This document shows, in pieces, positions 46,354-55,022 of a stretch of 64,000 nt of DNA. Under the pieces are notes generated by a model. It ran no database searches and was not told where the DNA came from. It was given only the letters and a program-made list of their open reading frames with translations. A program made the position numbers and the translations under genes. Position 1 is the first letter of the stretch, and every line of letters begins with the position of its first letter. The DNA comes from Streptomyces paludis. Its GTDB lineage: Bacteria; Actinomycetota; Actinomycetes; Streptomycetales; Streptomycetaceae. Where the stretch lies: NCBI RefSeq assembly GCF_003344965.1, contig NZ_CP031194.1:5456001-5520000 (forward strand). The letters run 5' to 3'.

Positions 46354-48276
46354 ATGCCGCGTTTCGTGTCACGTGTTGTGCCGCGTGTTCCGGGGCGTTT
46401 TGCGGGGCGTTCTGTGCCGCGTCATCTGAGGCTCACCGCGCTTCCCGGGCTGGCCGTCCTGTGGCGGGCCGTCCTCGCGGGCGGTCTGCTGTGCGCGATC
46501 GGGCTGCTGCCCTGGCTCTCGCGCACCGACCCCGCGCTGACCGTCCTCAAGGCGCGGTCCGCCGAGCGCGACCCCGCGCCCGAGGTGCTCGACGCGATAC
46601 GGGACCAACTCGGCCTCGGCGCCGGGCCCGTCCATCTCCTCGGGCAGTGGCTCGGCGGCCTCGCGCACGGCGACGCGGGCCACTCCTGGATCTCCGGCGC
46701 CGCCGTACTGCCCGCCGTCGTCCAGTCCCTGGGCGCGTCGCTGCTGCTCATGGGCGCGGCGATGGCGGTCGCGCTGGTCACGGCGTGCGCCGTGTGCGCC
46801 CGTACACTCCGGCGCGGAGCCGGCCGGCGGGGGCGCCCGGCGCGCGCGGGCGGCGCGGCGGCGATGGTCGCCTCGCTCCCCGAGTTCCTCACCGCGTCCG
46901 TGCTGGCCACCGTGGTCGGCGTCCAGCTCGGCTGGCTGCCCGCGCTCGGCTGGTACGGGCCGAAGTGGCTGATCCTGCCCGCGCTCGCGCTCGGCGTACC
47001 CGCCGGCGCACTGCTCGGGCGGCTGCTCGACGACGCGCTCCCCGGCGCATTCGCCGAACCATGGGCGCTGGCCGCGACCGCGCGCGGCATACCGGAGCGC
47101 CGCATCGCCCGCCAGGCGGTACGGCGCTGCTTCCCCGGACTGCTGCCGAACCTCGGGCTGTTCGTTGTCGGGCTCACCGGCGGGGCGGTCGCCGTCGAGC
47201 AGATCTTCGACATACCCGGGCTGGGCCGGCTCACGCTCCAGGCCGCGATCGCGCAGGATCTGCCCGTACTCCAGGCCGGTACGCTCGCGCTCCTGCTGCT
47301 CGCGGCGGCCGCGGGCGGCGCGGCGCGGGGCTTGGCGCGGCTGCTGCTCGGCCCCGTCCTGCGCGACGGCGCGCTCCAGTCCCCGCACCGGCCGCGGCCC
47401 GGCCGCTCCGTAATGCCCCTGGTGTACGGGGTGCCGCTGCTGGCCGTCATCGGCGCCGGGCTGGCGCGCGATCCGCTGGCGCTGGACACGGCCGCGCGGC
47501 TGCGGGCGCCGTCCTGGGCGCACCCGTTCGGTACGGACGCGCTGGGGCGCGACGTGCTGGCCCGGGTCGGGCACGGCGCGCTCACCACGCTCGCCCTGGC
47601 GCTGGCCGTGAGCGCCGCCGCGCTGCTGATCGGGGTGGTGCTGGGGCTGCTGCCGAAGGTGTCGGGCCCGGCGGTCGACACGGTCAACGCCATCCCGCCG
47701 GTGCTCGCCGGGCTGCTGGTCGTCGGGGTCGCGGGCAGTGGCCCGTACACCCCGGCGCTGGCGGTGGCCGCCGTCGCGTGGGCGCCACTGGCAGCGCACG
47801 CCGGCGCGCTGCTCACGCAGGAACGGGCCACCACGCATCTCGCCGCGACGCGCGCGCTGGGCGCGGGACCGCTGCATCTGCTCCGCCACGACCTGCTCCC
47901 CGCCGTACTCCCGCCCGTCACCCGGCACGCGCTGCTGCGGCTGCCCGCGGTGGCGCTGGCGCTGGCGTCGCTGGGCTTCCTCGGCCTGGGCGCGCAGCCG
48001 CCGGACCCGGAGTGGGGCCTGCTGCTCGCCGAGAACCTCCCGTACGCGGAACGCGCCCCCTGGGCCGTACTGGCCCCGGCCGCGGCGCTGGCGCTGCTGG
48101 GCGCGCTGGCGGTCTCGGCGGCGGGCGGGGTACGGCTGCCGGGGCGGCGGGGGCGGGGGACTGCTGACCTGGGTCCCGGGAACGGCCGGGCGCGTCCGGA
48201 GGAGCACGAGGCGGACGAGGCGTCCCGTGTCCGTAAGCCTGTGTACGCGGCCTCCGGGCCGAAGGGGGAAGTGTGA
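46354..48276 (+). CDS. Fused DppB-DppC-type ABC permease
   Basis: Protein of 640 residues in which two permeases are joined. The first half (about 25-340) is DppB-like (LGLGAGPVHLLGQWLGGLAHGDAGHSWISG, ATARGIPERRIARQAVRRCFPGLLPNLGLFVVGLTGGAVAVEQIFDIPGLGRL). The second half (about 350-600) is DppC-like (HPFGTDALGRDVLARVGHGALTTLALAL, TRALGAGPLHLLRHDLLPAVLPPV, LGLGAQPPDPEWGLLLAE). The C-terminal 45 residues are hydrophilic. It starts 7 bp after the binding-protein gene. Separate DppB and DppC chains are the norm, so the fusion is noteworthy. Confidence 0.88.
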   Translation: MPRFVSRVVPRVPGRFAGRSVPRHLRLTALPGLAVLWRAVLAGGLLCAIGLLPWLSRTDPALTVLKARSAERDPAPEVLDAIRDQLGLGAGPVHLLGQWLGGLAHGDAGHSWISGAAVLPAVVQSLGASLLLMGAAMAVALVTACAVCARTLRRGAGRRGRPARAGGAAAMVASLPEFLTASVLATVVGVQLGWLPALGWYGPKWLILPALALGVPAGALLGRLLDDALPGAFAEPWALAATARGIPERRIARQAVRRCFPGLLPNLGLFVVGLTGGAVAVEQIFDIPGLGRLTLQAAIAQDLPVLQAGTLALLLLAAAAGGAARGLARLLLGPVLRDGALQSPHRPRPGRSVMPLVYGVPLLAVIGAGLARDPLALDTAARLRAPSWAHPFGTDALGRDVLARVGHGALTTLALALAVSAAALLIGVVLGLLPKVSGPAVDTVNAIPPVLAGLLVVGVAGSGPYTPALAVAAVAWAPLAAHAGALLTQERATTHLAATRALGAGPLHLLRHDLLPAVLPPVTRHALLRLPAVALALASLGFLGLGAQPPDPEWGLLLAENLPYAERAPWAVLAPAAALALLGALAVSAAGGVRLPGRRGRGTADLGPGNGRARPEEHEADEASRVRKPVYAASGPKGEV

Positions 48277-49676
48277 CCGGCGAGCGACGAGTACGGGAGA
48301 CGGCGGGGGAGACGGATCCCGGGGCGGCAGCGGAGACGGCCGGGGAGTCGGCAGCGGCGACGGCGGGGGAGGCTGAGCCGCCGCGCAGATCCGGGGCGCG
48401 GCGCTTCGCCGTATGGCGGGATCTGTCACCGTTGCTGCGGCTGCTGATCCTGACGCAACTCGCCTTCAACGTCGGCTTCTTCGCCGTGCTGCCGTTTCTC
48501 TCCGAGCACCTGGGCGCGGCGCTCGGCATGGCGGGCTGGCTGGTCGGGCTGGTGCTCGGGCTGCGGACGTTCAGCCAGCAGGGCATGTTCGTGGTGGGCG
48601 GCGCGCTGACCGACCGTTACGGCGTCCGGCCCGTGGTGCTGGCGGGCTGCGCGCTGCGGATCGGCGGGTTCGCCTGGCTCGGGTACGCGGACGGCACGGC
48701 GTCGGTCATCGGCGCCGTCCTGCTGACCGGCTTCGCGGCGGCGCTGTTCTCACCTGCGGTGGAGTCGGAGGTGGCCCGGCAGGCGGTGGCCCGCGAGAAG
48801 GCGGGCGACGGGCCGCGCACGGATGTGCTGGCGCTCTTCACCGTGGCCGGACAGGCGGGCGCGTTCGTCGGCCCGCTGCTGGGGGCGCTGCTGCTGGCGG
48901 TGGACTTCCGTACGGTCTGCCTGGCCGGGGCCGGGATCTTCGTCCTGGTTTTGGCGGGACACGCGTGGCTGCTGCCGGGGCGCGTTTCGGGTCGCGCGGG
49001 GACGGATGGCGGCGGACCCGTCGCCGACTCCAACTCCGGCTCCGGCCCCGGCCCCGAGGGCCGGGGCGCGGTGCGGGCGCTGCTGGGCAACCGGCCGTTC
49101 CTCGCGCTGTGCGCGGCGTACGGGACGTATCTGCTGGCCTACAACCAGCTCTACCTCGCGCTCCCGGCGGAGGTGGAGCGCGCGGCGGGCTCCCAGGCGC
49201 CGCTGGCCTGGCTGTTCGCGCTCTCGTCGCTGCTGGTGGTGACGGCCCAACTGCCGGTCACCCGCTGGGCGGCGGCCCGTCTCGACCTGCGCCGCTCGAT
49301 GGCCGCCGGGCTGCTGATCCTGTCGGCGGGCTTCGCCCTGGTGGCCGCCGCACTGCCGGCCGGGAGCACGGGCACGGTCGGCCTCCTCCCGGCGGCCGGC
49401 TTCGTGGCACTGCTCACCCTCGGCCAGATGCTCATAGCCCCAGCCACCCGAGCCTGGCTCCCAGACCTGGCCACCCCCGGCCGCCTGGGCCTCTACACGG
49501 GCGCACTGTCCTCCGTATCCGGCTTGATAGTCCTGGCAGGCAGCGCGGCAACAGGCTCCCTACTGGACGCGGGCCTGCCCCCAGCAGCGGTCTGGCTGAT
49601 CCTGGCGACACTGCCGGCAGCGGCGATAGGCGTACTACCGGCCCGGGGGAGGGGGCCTGGGGGGCCGCTCTCCTGA
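48273..49676 (+). CDS. MFS transporter of the Zur-box operon
   Basis: Protein of 467 residues, GTG start overlapping the permease stop (GTGA). A charged N-tail (about 1-50) precedes 12 predicted membrane helices; motif A-like GGALTDRYGVRPVV follows helix 2. The last residues (ARGRGPGGPLS) are encoded within dispersed-repeat sequence. In staphylopine-type systems an MFS protein (CntE) exports the metallophore that the Dpp-type importer recovers; the same pairing here is suggestive only. No ATPase gene follows; the operon ends at the repeat cluster. Confidence 0.85.
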   Translation: MTGERRVRETAGETDPGAAAETAGESAAATAGEAEPPRRSGARRFAVWRDLSPLLRLLILTQLAFNVGFFAVLPFLSEHLGAALGMAGWLVGLVLGLRTFSQQGMFVVGGALTDRYGVRPVVLAGCALRIGGFAWLGYADGTASVIGAVLLTGFAAALFSPAVESEVARQAVAREKAGDGPRTDVLALFTVAGQAGAFVGPLLGALLLAVDFRTVCLAGAGIFVLVLAGHAWLLPGRVSGRAGTDGGGPVADSNSGSGPGPEGRGAVRALLGNRPFLALCAAYGTYLLAYNQLYLALPAEVERAAGSQAPLAWLFALSSLLVVTAQLPVTRWAAARLDLRRSMAAGLLILSAGFALVAAALPAGSTGTVGLLPAAGFVALLTLGQMLIAPATRAWLPDLATPGRLGLYTGALSSVSGLIVLAGSAATGSLLDAGLPPAAVWLILATLPAAAIGVLPARGRGPGGPLS

Positions 49677-49796
49677 CGGTCGGTTCAGGGGCTGGCCGGC
49701 GGGTGGGCCCTGCGGGGCTGCGCGGCAGTGGGAGGGGCTGCCGGGCTGGTCTCGGCGGCTGACGGCCGTCTGTTGGTTGAGGCTCATGCGCCGGTG
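49640..49796 (+). repeat. Composite repeat, partial copy 3 (plus orientation)
   Basis: Corresponds to the middle of copy 1: G-rich block, GGTGGGCCCTGCGGGGCTGC, CTCGGCGGCTGACGG. It begins inside the 3' end of the MFS gene and joins directly to the start of copy 4. Confidence 0.75.
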
Positions 49797-50370
49797 GGCG
49801 CTGTGGGTTGTCGGGTGCGGGTCAGAGCGACGCTGAGTGGGGTGTGCCGGTGGCGGGGGTTGTTGGGTGTGGGGCCGCCCCTCCAGTCTTTGAGTGTCGC
49901 GTCTCCGGGGGAGGTGTAAAGGGCGCTCCTAAAGTCGCGTCGCTGCGCGATGGGCTGCGCCCACCCTTGACACCTCCCCCGGAGTCGCAAGTGCAGGTGC
50001 GGGAGGGGCGGCCGGGGGGAAGGGGGGCCCAGGGGGTGGTGCCGTGCTGCCGGTCGGTTCAGGGGCTGGCGGGCCGGTGGGCCCTGCGGGGCGGCGCGGC
50101 AGAGGAATGGGGCGGTCCGACACCGGCTCGGCGGCTGACGGTCCGCTGTTTGCTGAGACTCAAGCCCCGCTGGTCACCGTAGCGTTGTGGTGCCCGGAAG
50201 GCGGGTGGGTTCTGCTGTCCGGCCGGGTCTGCGGGCCGGACGCCTCCAGCAATCTGCCCCATATGGGGTGTTTTGGTGGGCGGTTGGGGGGCTCTTCGGG
50301 CGGCACATGTGTCCTCAGGTGCATTAGCGGCTCTCCGGGGCACATGGGCGGCCCCCAGGGGTCCACTTGA
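49797..50370 (+). repeat. Composite repeat, copy 4 (plus orientation, nearly full)
   Basis: Same order as copy 1: opening TTGTCGGGTGCGGGTCAG, hairpin (49903-49984), G-rich block, GGTGGGCCCTGCGGGGC, TTTGCTGAGACTCAAGCCCC followed by CTGGTCACCGT, and GGGCGGCACATGTGTCCTC. The hairpin interior differs much from copy 1 while its outer arms remain paired. Confidence 0.85.
49903..49984. repeat. Long hairpin inside repeat copy 4
   Basis: Perfect 15-bp outer arms CTCCGGGGGAGGTGT / ACACCTCCCCCGGAG. Inside, TCGCG/CGCGA and TGGGC-TGC-GCCCA replace the GTCGGC/GCCGAC stem of copy 1, so the paired state is kept with different bases. Confidence 0.85.
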
Positions 50371-50454
50371 TGCCACACGCGTCCCGGCAGGCGCCTTTCC
50401 GGGCTGCTGGGCGGGGCCCGCCGCCCGGTCGCCCCCCGGGCCGGACACCCCCAC

Positions 50455-50620
50455 CCGCATGTCTCTTATAGGGTGGTTTGGTGGCCGGTTCGGGGTGTCT
50501 CGGGCGGTACATGTGTCCTCAGGTGCGTTAGCGGCACTCCGGGACGCATGGACGGCCTTCAGGGGCCCACTCGGTGCCGCACACGTCCCAGTAATCCCAC
50601 CGCCCACACTCGGTGACCAG
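50455..50620 (+). repeat. Composite repeat, distal block only (copy 5, plus orientation)
   Basis: Second tandem occurrence of the distal block (ACATGTGTCCTCAGGTGCGTTAGCGG, GGCCTTCAGGGGCCCACTC), ending CACTCGGTGACCAGCGGGGC, where it meets the inverted copy. The stretch 50371-50454 between copies 4 and 5 shows nothing I can name. Confidence 0.75.
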
Positions 50621-50998
50621 CGGGGCTTGAGTCTCAACCAACCGGCGGCCGTCAGCCGCCGAGACCAGCCCGGCAGCCCCAATCCTCTGCCGCGCGCCCC
50701 GCAGGGCCCACCCGCCCGCCGGACCCTGAGCCGAGTGGCAGAACGGCGCCACCTCCTGGGCCCCCCTTCCCCCCGGCCGCCCCTCCCGAAAGCCGCACTT
50801 GCGCCGGAAGGGGAGGTGTCAAGGGTGGAGCGCAGCGTAATCGGCGCAGCCGACGCGACGAAGGAGCGCCCTTTACTCCTCCCCTGGAGGCGCGACACTC
50901 AAAGGCTGGAGGGGCGGCCCCACGCCCGACAACCTCCGCCACCGGCACACCCCCGACAGAGCTCCGCTCTGACCCGCACCCGACAACCCCACGGTGAC
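50621..50998 (-). repeat. Composite repeat, proximal part (copy 6, minus orientation)
   Basis: Reverse complement of the proximal half of copy 1: CTTGAGTCTCA, CCGCCGAGACC, GCAGGGCCCACC, C-rich block, hairpin (50808-50886), and an end CTGACCCGCACCCGACAACC. With copy 4 it forms an inverted pair, here with no gene between. Confidence 0.8.
50808..50886. repeat. Long hairpin inside repeat copy 6
   Basis: GGGGAGGTGTCAAGGG pairs with CCCTTTACTCCTCCCC (two mismatches), with inner stem TCGGC-GCA-GCCGA. Confidence 0.8.
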
Positions 50999-51034
50999 CA
51001 CCGGGGCATGGGGCCGCCGGCCGAAGTTGTCCAC

Positions 51035-52252
51035 TCAGTGCGCGGGGTACGCATGGCGGCGGGATGCCCAGGCCACCGTCAGGGCCGCCGCTATCAGGGG
51101 TAGTGCCGTCCAGGGGAGTGCCCCCGGGCCGGTGCTTTCCAGGACTACGCCGCCTGTCAGGGAGCCCGCCGCGATGCCCGCGTTGTAGACCGTCGTCTGC
51201 ATCGCCGTCGCCACGTCCGCGCGGGACGGGCCCGAGATGCGGACCAGTGCCGTTTGGATCAGGGTCGGCGCGCCGCCGAAGGCCGCGCCCCAGGCGGCGA
51301 CGGCGGGCAGCAGGACCGCTGGGTGGGTGCCGAAGAGGGCCAGCGCCAGATGCGCCGTCGCGATGACGGCCAGCGCGCCCAGCAGCGTGGCGCGCGGGTG
51401 GCGGTCGATGAGGGCGCCGGTGAGCCAGATGCCGGCGACCGTGGCCGCGCCGAAGACCAGCAGCACCACTCCCGTACGGCCGAAGCCCGCGTGCTCGGAG
51501 AACGGCGCCAGGTACGTGTACATCGTCTGGTGGCCCAGGAGCAGCAGCAGCGTCGTCGACAGCACCGCGAGGATCCCTGGTACGGCGGCGATCCGCCGCA
51601 ACGGCGCCCGGTCGGCGGCCGGTTCGCCCGGGAAGTCCGGCACGCGCAGCCGTACCCACCCCACCAGCAGCCCCGCCAGCACCGCCACCGTCCCGAACGC
51701 CGCCCGCCAGCCGAACAGCGACGCCAGCGCCGTGCCCGCCGGGATGCCCAGGGAGAGCGCCACGGTGATCCCGGCCAGCACGATCGCGATGGCCCGCCCC
51801 CGCCGCTCCGCCGGGACCATCCGCGCCGCGTACCCCGCGAGCATCGCCCACATCGTGCCGCCCATCACACCGGCCAGCAGCCGCGCCCCGAACGTCAGCC
51901 AGTACTCGGACGAGACGGCGGTCACGGCGTTGCACACCGCGAAACCGGCCAGCGCACCGATCAGCACCGGTCGCCGCCGCAGCCCGCGCAGCGCCGCCGT
52001 CAGCGGGATCGCCGCCACGAAGGACGCGGCGGCATAACCGGTCACCAGGAACCCCACCCGCCCCTCGGACACCCCCAGGCTCTGGCTCATCCCGGGCAGC
52101 AGCCCGGCGGGCAGCAGTTCGGTCATGACGGCGGTGAAGGCCGCCGTGAAGAGGGCCAGCAGCCCCCACAGGGGCAGGCCGGAGGTCCCGGTGGCGGGCG
52201 ACGGTCCGGCTGCGGGCATGGAGGTGCCATTGCCGGTCGATACGGTGGGCAT
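51035..52252 (-). CDS. MFS efflux transporter
   Basis: Protein of 405 residues with 12 predicted membrane helices. After a Ser/Gly/Pro-rich N-tail, it shows LWGLLALFTAAFTAVMTELLPAGLLPGMSQSLGVSEGRVG, a drug/sugar exporter opening, and motif C-like GITVALSLGIPAGTALASLFGWRAAF. It is divergent from a MerR-type gene with a MerR palindrome in the promoter, so it is probably induced by the MerR ligand. The operator spacing would start transcription close to the ATG, so its mRNA may be leaderless. Confidence 0.88.
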   Translation of the reverse strand: MPTVSTGNGTSMPAAGPSPATGTSGLPLWGLLALFTAAFTAVMTELLPAGLLPGMSQSLGVSEGRVGFLVTGYAAASFVAAIPLTAALRGLRRRPVLIGALAGFAVCNAVTAVSSEYWLTFGARLLAGVMGGTMWAMLAGYAARMVPAERRGRAIAIVLAGITVALSLGIPAGTALASLFGWRAAFGTVAVLAGLLVGWVRLRVPDFPGEPAADRAPLRRIAAVPGILAVLSTTLLLLLGHQTMYTYLAPFSEHAGFGRTGVVLLVFGAATVAGIWLTGALIDRHPRATLLGALAVIATAHLALALFGTHPAVLLPAVAAWGAAFGGAPTLIQTALVRISGPSRADVATAMQTTVYNAGIAAGSLTGGVVLESTGPGALPWTALPLIAAALTVAWASRRHAYPAH

Positions 52253-52267
52253 GCGACCATCGTGAGA

Positions 52268-52287
52268 CCTTCACATCAGTGTGAAGG
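52268..52287. promoter_or_regulatory. MerR-type operator between MFS and merR-like genes
   Basis: Perfect palindrome CCTTCACA-TCAG-TGTGAAGG. On the minus strand it lies between TTGCCT and CACGAT with a 19-bp spacer, the over-long spacing that MerR proteins correct when they activate. The activated gene would be the MFS transporter. Confidence 0.8.
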
Positions 52288-52381
52288 CAAGCCCGGCCGA
52301 AGGCCCGAAGGCCCGAAGGCCCGAAGGCCCGAGGGTCCGAAGGCGAAGCCGTAAACGTCGCCCCCCTACGAGCGGAGTGCT

Positions 52382-52786
52382 ATGCGCATCGGTGAACTCT
52401 CCCGGCGCACCGGCGTCCCCACCCGCATGCTGCGCTACTACGAGGAGCAGGATCTCCTCCACCCCGAACGCGCCGAGAACGGCTACCGCGTCTACGACGA
52501 GACCGCCGTATCCCGCGTCCAGCAGCTCCGTGGGCTGCTCGACTCCGGGCTCACCACCGAGATCATCCGCCGGATCCTCCCCTTCCTGAACCGGCCGGAC
52601 CAGATCCATCTCCATCCGGAGTGCCTGACCCCGGAGACCGCCGCGCTGCTGCGCGAGGAGGCGGAACGGATTCACCAGCGCGTCGAATGCCTCGCCCGCA
52701 ACCGGGACGCCATCTACGCCTACCTCGACGCCGTACAGCCGAAGGACGCAGAGGTAGACGCGGCCGTGGACGCGGCGCGGACGTAG
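52382..52786 (+). CDS. MerR-family regulator
   Basis: Protein of 134 residues: winged helix MRIGELSRRTGVPTRMLRYYEEQDLLHPERAENGYRVYDE at the N-terminus, a dimerisation helix (about 80-118) and a short acidic tail. It has no Cys-rich metal loop, so it likely senses an organic compound or has only a short effector region. Divergent from the MFS gene it presumably controls. Confidence 0.9.
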   Translation: MRIGELSRRTGVPTRMLRYYEEQDLLHPERAENGYRVYDETAVSRVQQLRGLLDSGLTTEIIRRILPFLNRPDQIHLHPECLTPETAALLREEAERIHQRVECLARNRDAIYAYLDAVQPKDAEVDAAVDAART

Positions 52787-52810
52787 GCATGGGCGCGTAG
52801 GCGTATCCCT

Positions 52811-53455
52811 CTACGCGTGCCCCAGCGCGTCCCGCGTCGCCCACCGCGCCCGCCACTGCTCGGTGCCCACCCCGGACAGCACCACCCGCACCACGTCCTC
52901 GGCCAGCCCCTCCGTCACCGGCAGATGCCCGAACAGCGCCCGGTAGTACGTCGTCGAGGCCAGCATGTCGAGCAGCAGGTCGATATCCGCGTCCGGCTCG
53001 ATGTCGCCCCGAGCGATCCCGCGCCGCAGCGCCTCGGCCGTCGAGGCCCGCCGGGGGTGGAAGAACGTGTCCAGGAACGTGGCCGCCAGCTCGGGATCGT
53101 CCGCCAGATCGGCGACGAGCCCGGACAGGGTGTGCCGGAGGGAGGGCGCGGCGAACGCCTGACCCAGGGTGGTGATCCCGGCGATCAGATCGCAGTGCGT
53201 ACAGCCGGTGTCGGGGGTCGGGGAGGTGCCGATCGTGGTCGCCAGCGCCTCGACGACCAGGTGCTGCCGGGAGCGCCACCGCCGGCGCAGCGCCGGCTTG
53301 CTCGTACCGGCGCGTGCGGCCACCGCCTCCAGGGTGAGCCGCGCGTAGCCCGACTCTTCGAGGATCTCCAGCACGGCTACGGGTACGGAGGCGTCGATAC
53401 GCCCGTCCCGGGGCCGGCCCGTGCGTGCCGTGGCGGAGTCCCGTGTGTTGACCAT
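52811..53455 (-). CDS. TetR-family regulator
   Basis: Protein of 214 residues. HTH at about 20-65 (ASVPVAVLEILEESGYARLTLEAVAARAGTSKPALRRRWRSRQHLVVEAL), then a helical ligand domain of the TetR_C_16/AefR-like kind (GLVADLADDPELAATFLDTFFHPRR, DIDLLLDMLASTTYYRALFGH). Divergent from an MFS gene, with a palindrome between, so it likely represses that exporter and itself. Confidence 0.9.
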   Translation of the reverse strand: MVNTRDSATARTGRPRDGRIDASVPVAVLEILEESGYARLTLEAVAARAGTSKPALRRRWRSRQHLVVEALATTIGTSPTPDTGCTHCDLIAGITTLGQAFAAPSLRHTLSGLVADLADDPELAATFLDTFFHPRRASTAEALRRGIARGDIEPDADIDLLLDMLASTTYYRALFGHLPVTEGLAEDVVRVVLSGVGTEQWRARWATRDALGHA

Positions 53456-53480
53456 GCCCGAAGTATAGGTATTCTCGAAT

Positions 53481-53502
53481 CGTTCCATGCCGTAACGGAA
53501 CG
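53481..53502. promoter_or_regulatory. Probable TetR operator
   Basis: CGTTCC-N10-GGAACG, flanked by TCGAAT and ATTCGA, in the 64-bp gap between the divergent TetR and MFS genes. Confidence 0.55.
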
Positions 53503-53519
53503 TAATTCGAGGAGCCGCC

Positions 53520-55022
53520 ATGCCCGCGCAAACAGATCCGCCCGCCGATCCACCCGCCCCCGCCGGGAGCGTCTTCGCGCCGCCCCACCGGGCCCTCACC
53601 CTCGGGGTGATCCTCTCCGTCGGCATGGTCGCCTTCGAGTCGCTCGGGGTGGCCACCGTCCTGCCCGGTATCGCCCGGAGCCTCGACGGCCTGGGCGCGT
53701 ACGGCTGGGGGCTGTCCGCGCTGATGCTCGCCAACATCGTCGCCACCGTGCTCGCGGGCCGCGCCGCCGACCGCTTGGGGCCCGCCCGGCCGCTCGCGCT
53801 GGGCATGCTGCTCTTCGCGGCGGGCTGCGCGCTGGCCGGGACCGCCGGCTCGTGGCCGCTGTTCCTCCTCGGCCGGGTCGGGCAGGGGCTGGGCGTCGGC
53901 GTCATCATGGCCATGGCGTACACGGTGGTCGGCCTCGCCTACCCGGAGCGGCTGCGCGCGCGGATGTTCGCGCTGCTCTCCTCCGCGTGGACGATTCCGT
54001 CCCTGGTCGGCCCGGTCGTCGCGGGTTCCCTCGCCGACCGGGTGGGCTGGCGCGCGGTGTTCCTGCTGATGCTGCCGCTGGTGGCCGTCGCCGCCGCGCT
54101 GACCCTCTCGGCGGTACGGCGCGTACGGGCGGCAGAGGCAGAAGCAGGAGAGGCGGCGGGAACCGACCGGACCACCCCGGCCCGTACCGTCGAAATCCCT
54201 TGGTGGAAGGGGCTGTTGGCCAGTTCCATCCTGCTCACGGCCGGTACGGGACTGCTCCTCCAGGCGCTGCTGCTGCGCGACCTCGTACTCCTCGCCGTGC
54301 TCTCCGTGGCCGGGATCGCCCTCGCCGTGCCCGCCCTGCGCCGCGTCACCCCCGGCGGCACCCTCACCGCCCGGCCGGGGCTCGGCGCGGGTGTCGCGCT
54401 GCGCGGGCTGCTGTGCGGGGTCTACTTCGGGAGCGAGGCGTTCCTGCCGCTGGGCCTCCAGGAGCTGCGCGGGCTGAGCCCCACGGCCGCCGGGCTCGGC
54501 CTCTCGGCGGGCGCGATCACCTGGGTGCTCGGCTCGCTGTTCCAGGCGCGCCGCGATGCCGGGCCCCTCGCGCGCCCCGGGAGCCGTACCGCCGGGGTGA
54601 CGCTCGGCTTCGCGCTGCTGCTCGGCGGGGTGGCCGTGACGGCGACGGCGGTGCTGGCCGACTCCGTACCCGCCTGGATCGCCGTACTCGGCTGGGCGAT
54701 CGGCGGCGCCGGCATGGGGGTCGCGTTCAACGCGTCCACCACGGAGACGATGGAGCAGACGCCGCCCGGCCGGCAGGGCGAGATCAGCGGCGCCCTTCAG
54801 CTCGCCCAGACGCTCGCCACCGCGCTTGTCGCGGGCCTCGGCGGCGCCGCGCTCGCCCTCGCCGGCCACCACGGCGCCACCACCCGGGCCGCCCTGCTGT
54901 GGACCTTCGCGTTCACCGCGGCCCTCGCGGTGGCGGGCCTGCTTCTCGCGCGCCGGCTCACGCCCCGTCGGCCGGACGCTGCATCCGCAGCGCCAGCTCC
55001 CGCAGCAGCTCCTCCGAGGTGA
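53520..55022 (+). CDS. MFS multidrug-type transporter
   Basis: Protein of 500 residues with 12 or more membrane helices and GAGGAG 6 bases before the ATG. Blocks LGVILSVGMVAFESLGVATVLPGIARSL, GRAADRLGPARPLALGM (motif A), GRVGQGLGVGVIMAMAYTVVG and SAWTIPSLVGPVVAGSLADRVGWRAVF (motif C-like) fit the proton-driven efflux family. Its 3' end overlaps the convergent hypothetical gene by 65 bp. Regulated by the divergent TetR protein. Confidence 0.9.
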   Translation: MPAQTDPPADPPAPAGSVFAPPHRALTLGVILSVGMVAFESLGVATVLPGIARSLDGLGAYGWGLSALMLANIVATVLAGRAADRLGPARPLALGMLLFAAGCALAGTAGSWPLFLLGRVGQGLGVGVIMAMAYTVVGLAYPERLRARMFALLSSAWTIPSLVGPVVAGSLADRVGWRAVFLLMLPLVAVAAALTLSAVRRVRAAEAEAGEAAGTDRTTPARTVEIPWWKGLLASSILLTAGTGLLLQALLLRDLVLLAVLSVAGIALAVPALRRVTPGGTLTARPGLGAGVALRGLLCGVYFGSEAFLPLGLQELRGLSPTAAGLGLSAGAITWVLGSLFQARRDAGPLARPGSRTAGVTLGFALLLGGVAVTATAVLADSVPAWIAVLGWAIGGAGMGVAFNASTTETMEQTPPGRQGEISGALQLAQTLATALVAGLGGAALALAGHHGATTRAALLWTFAFTAALAVAGLLLARRLTPRRPDAASAAPAPAAAPPR

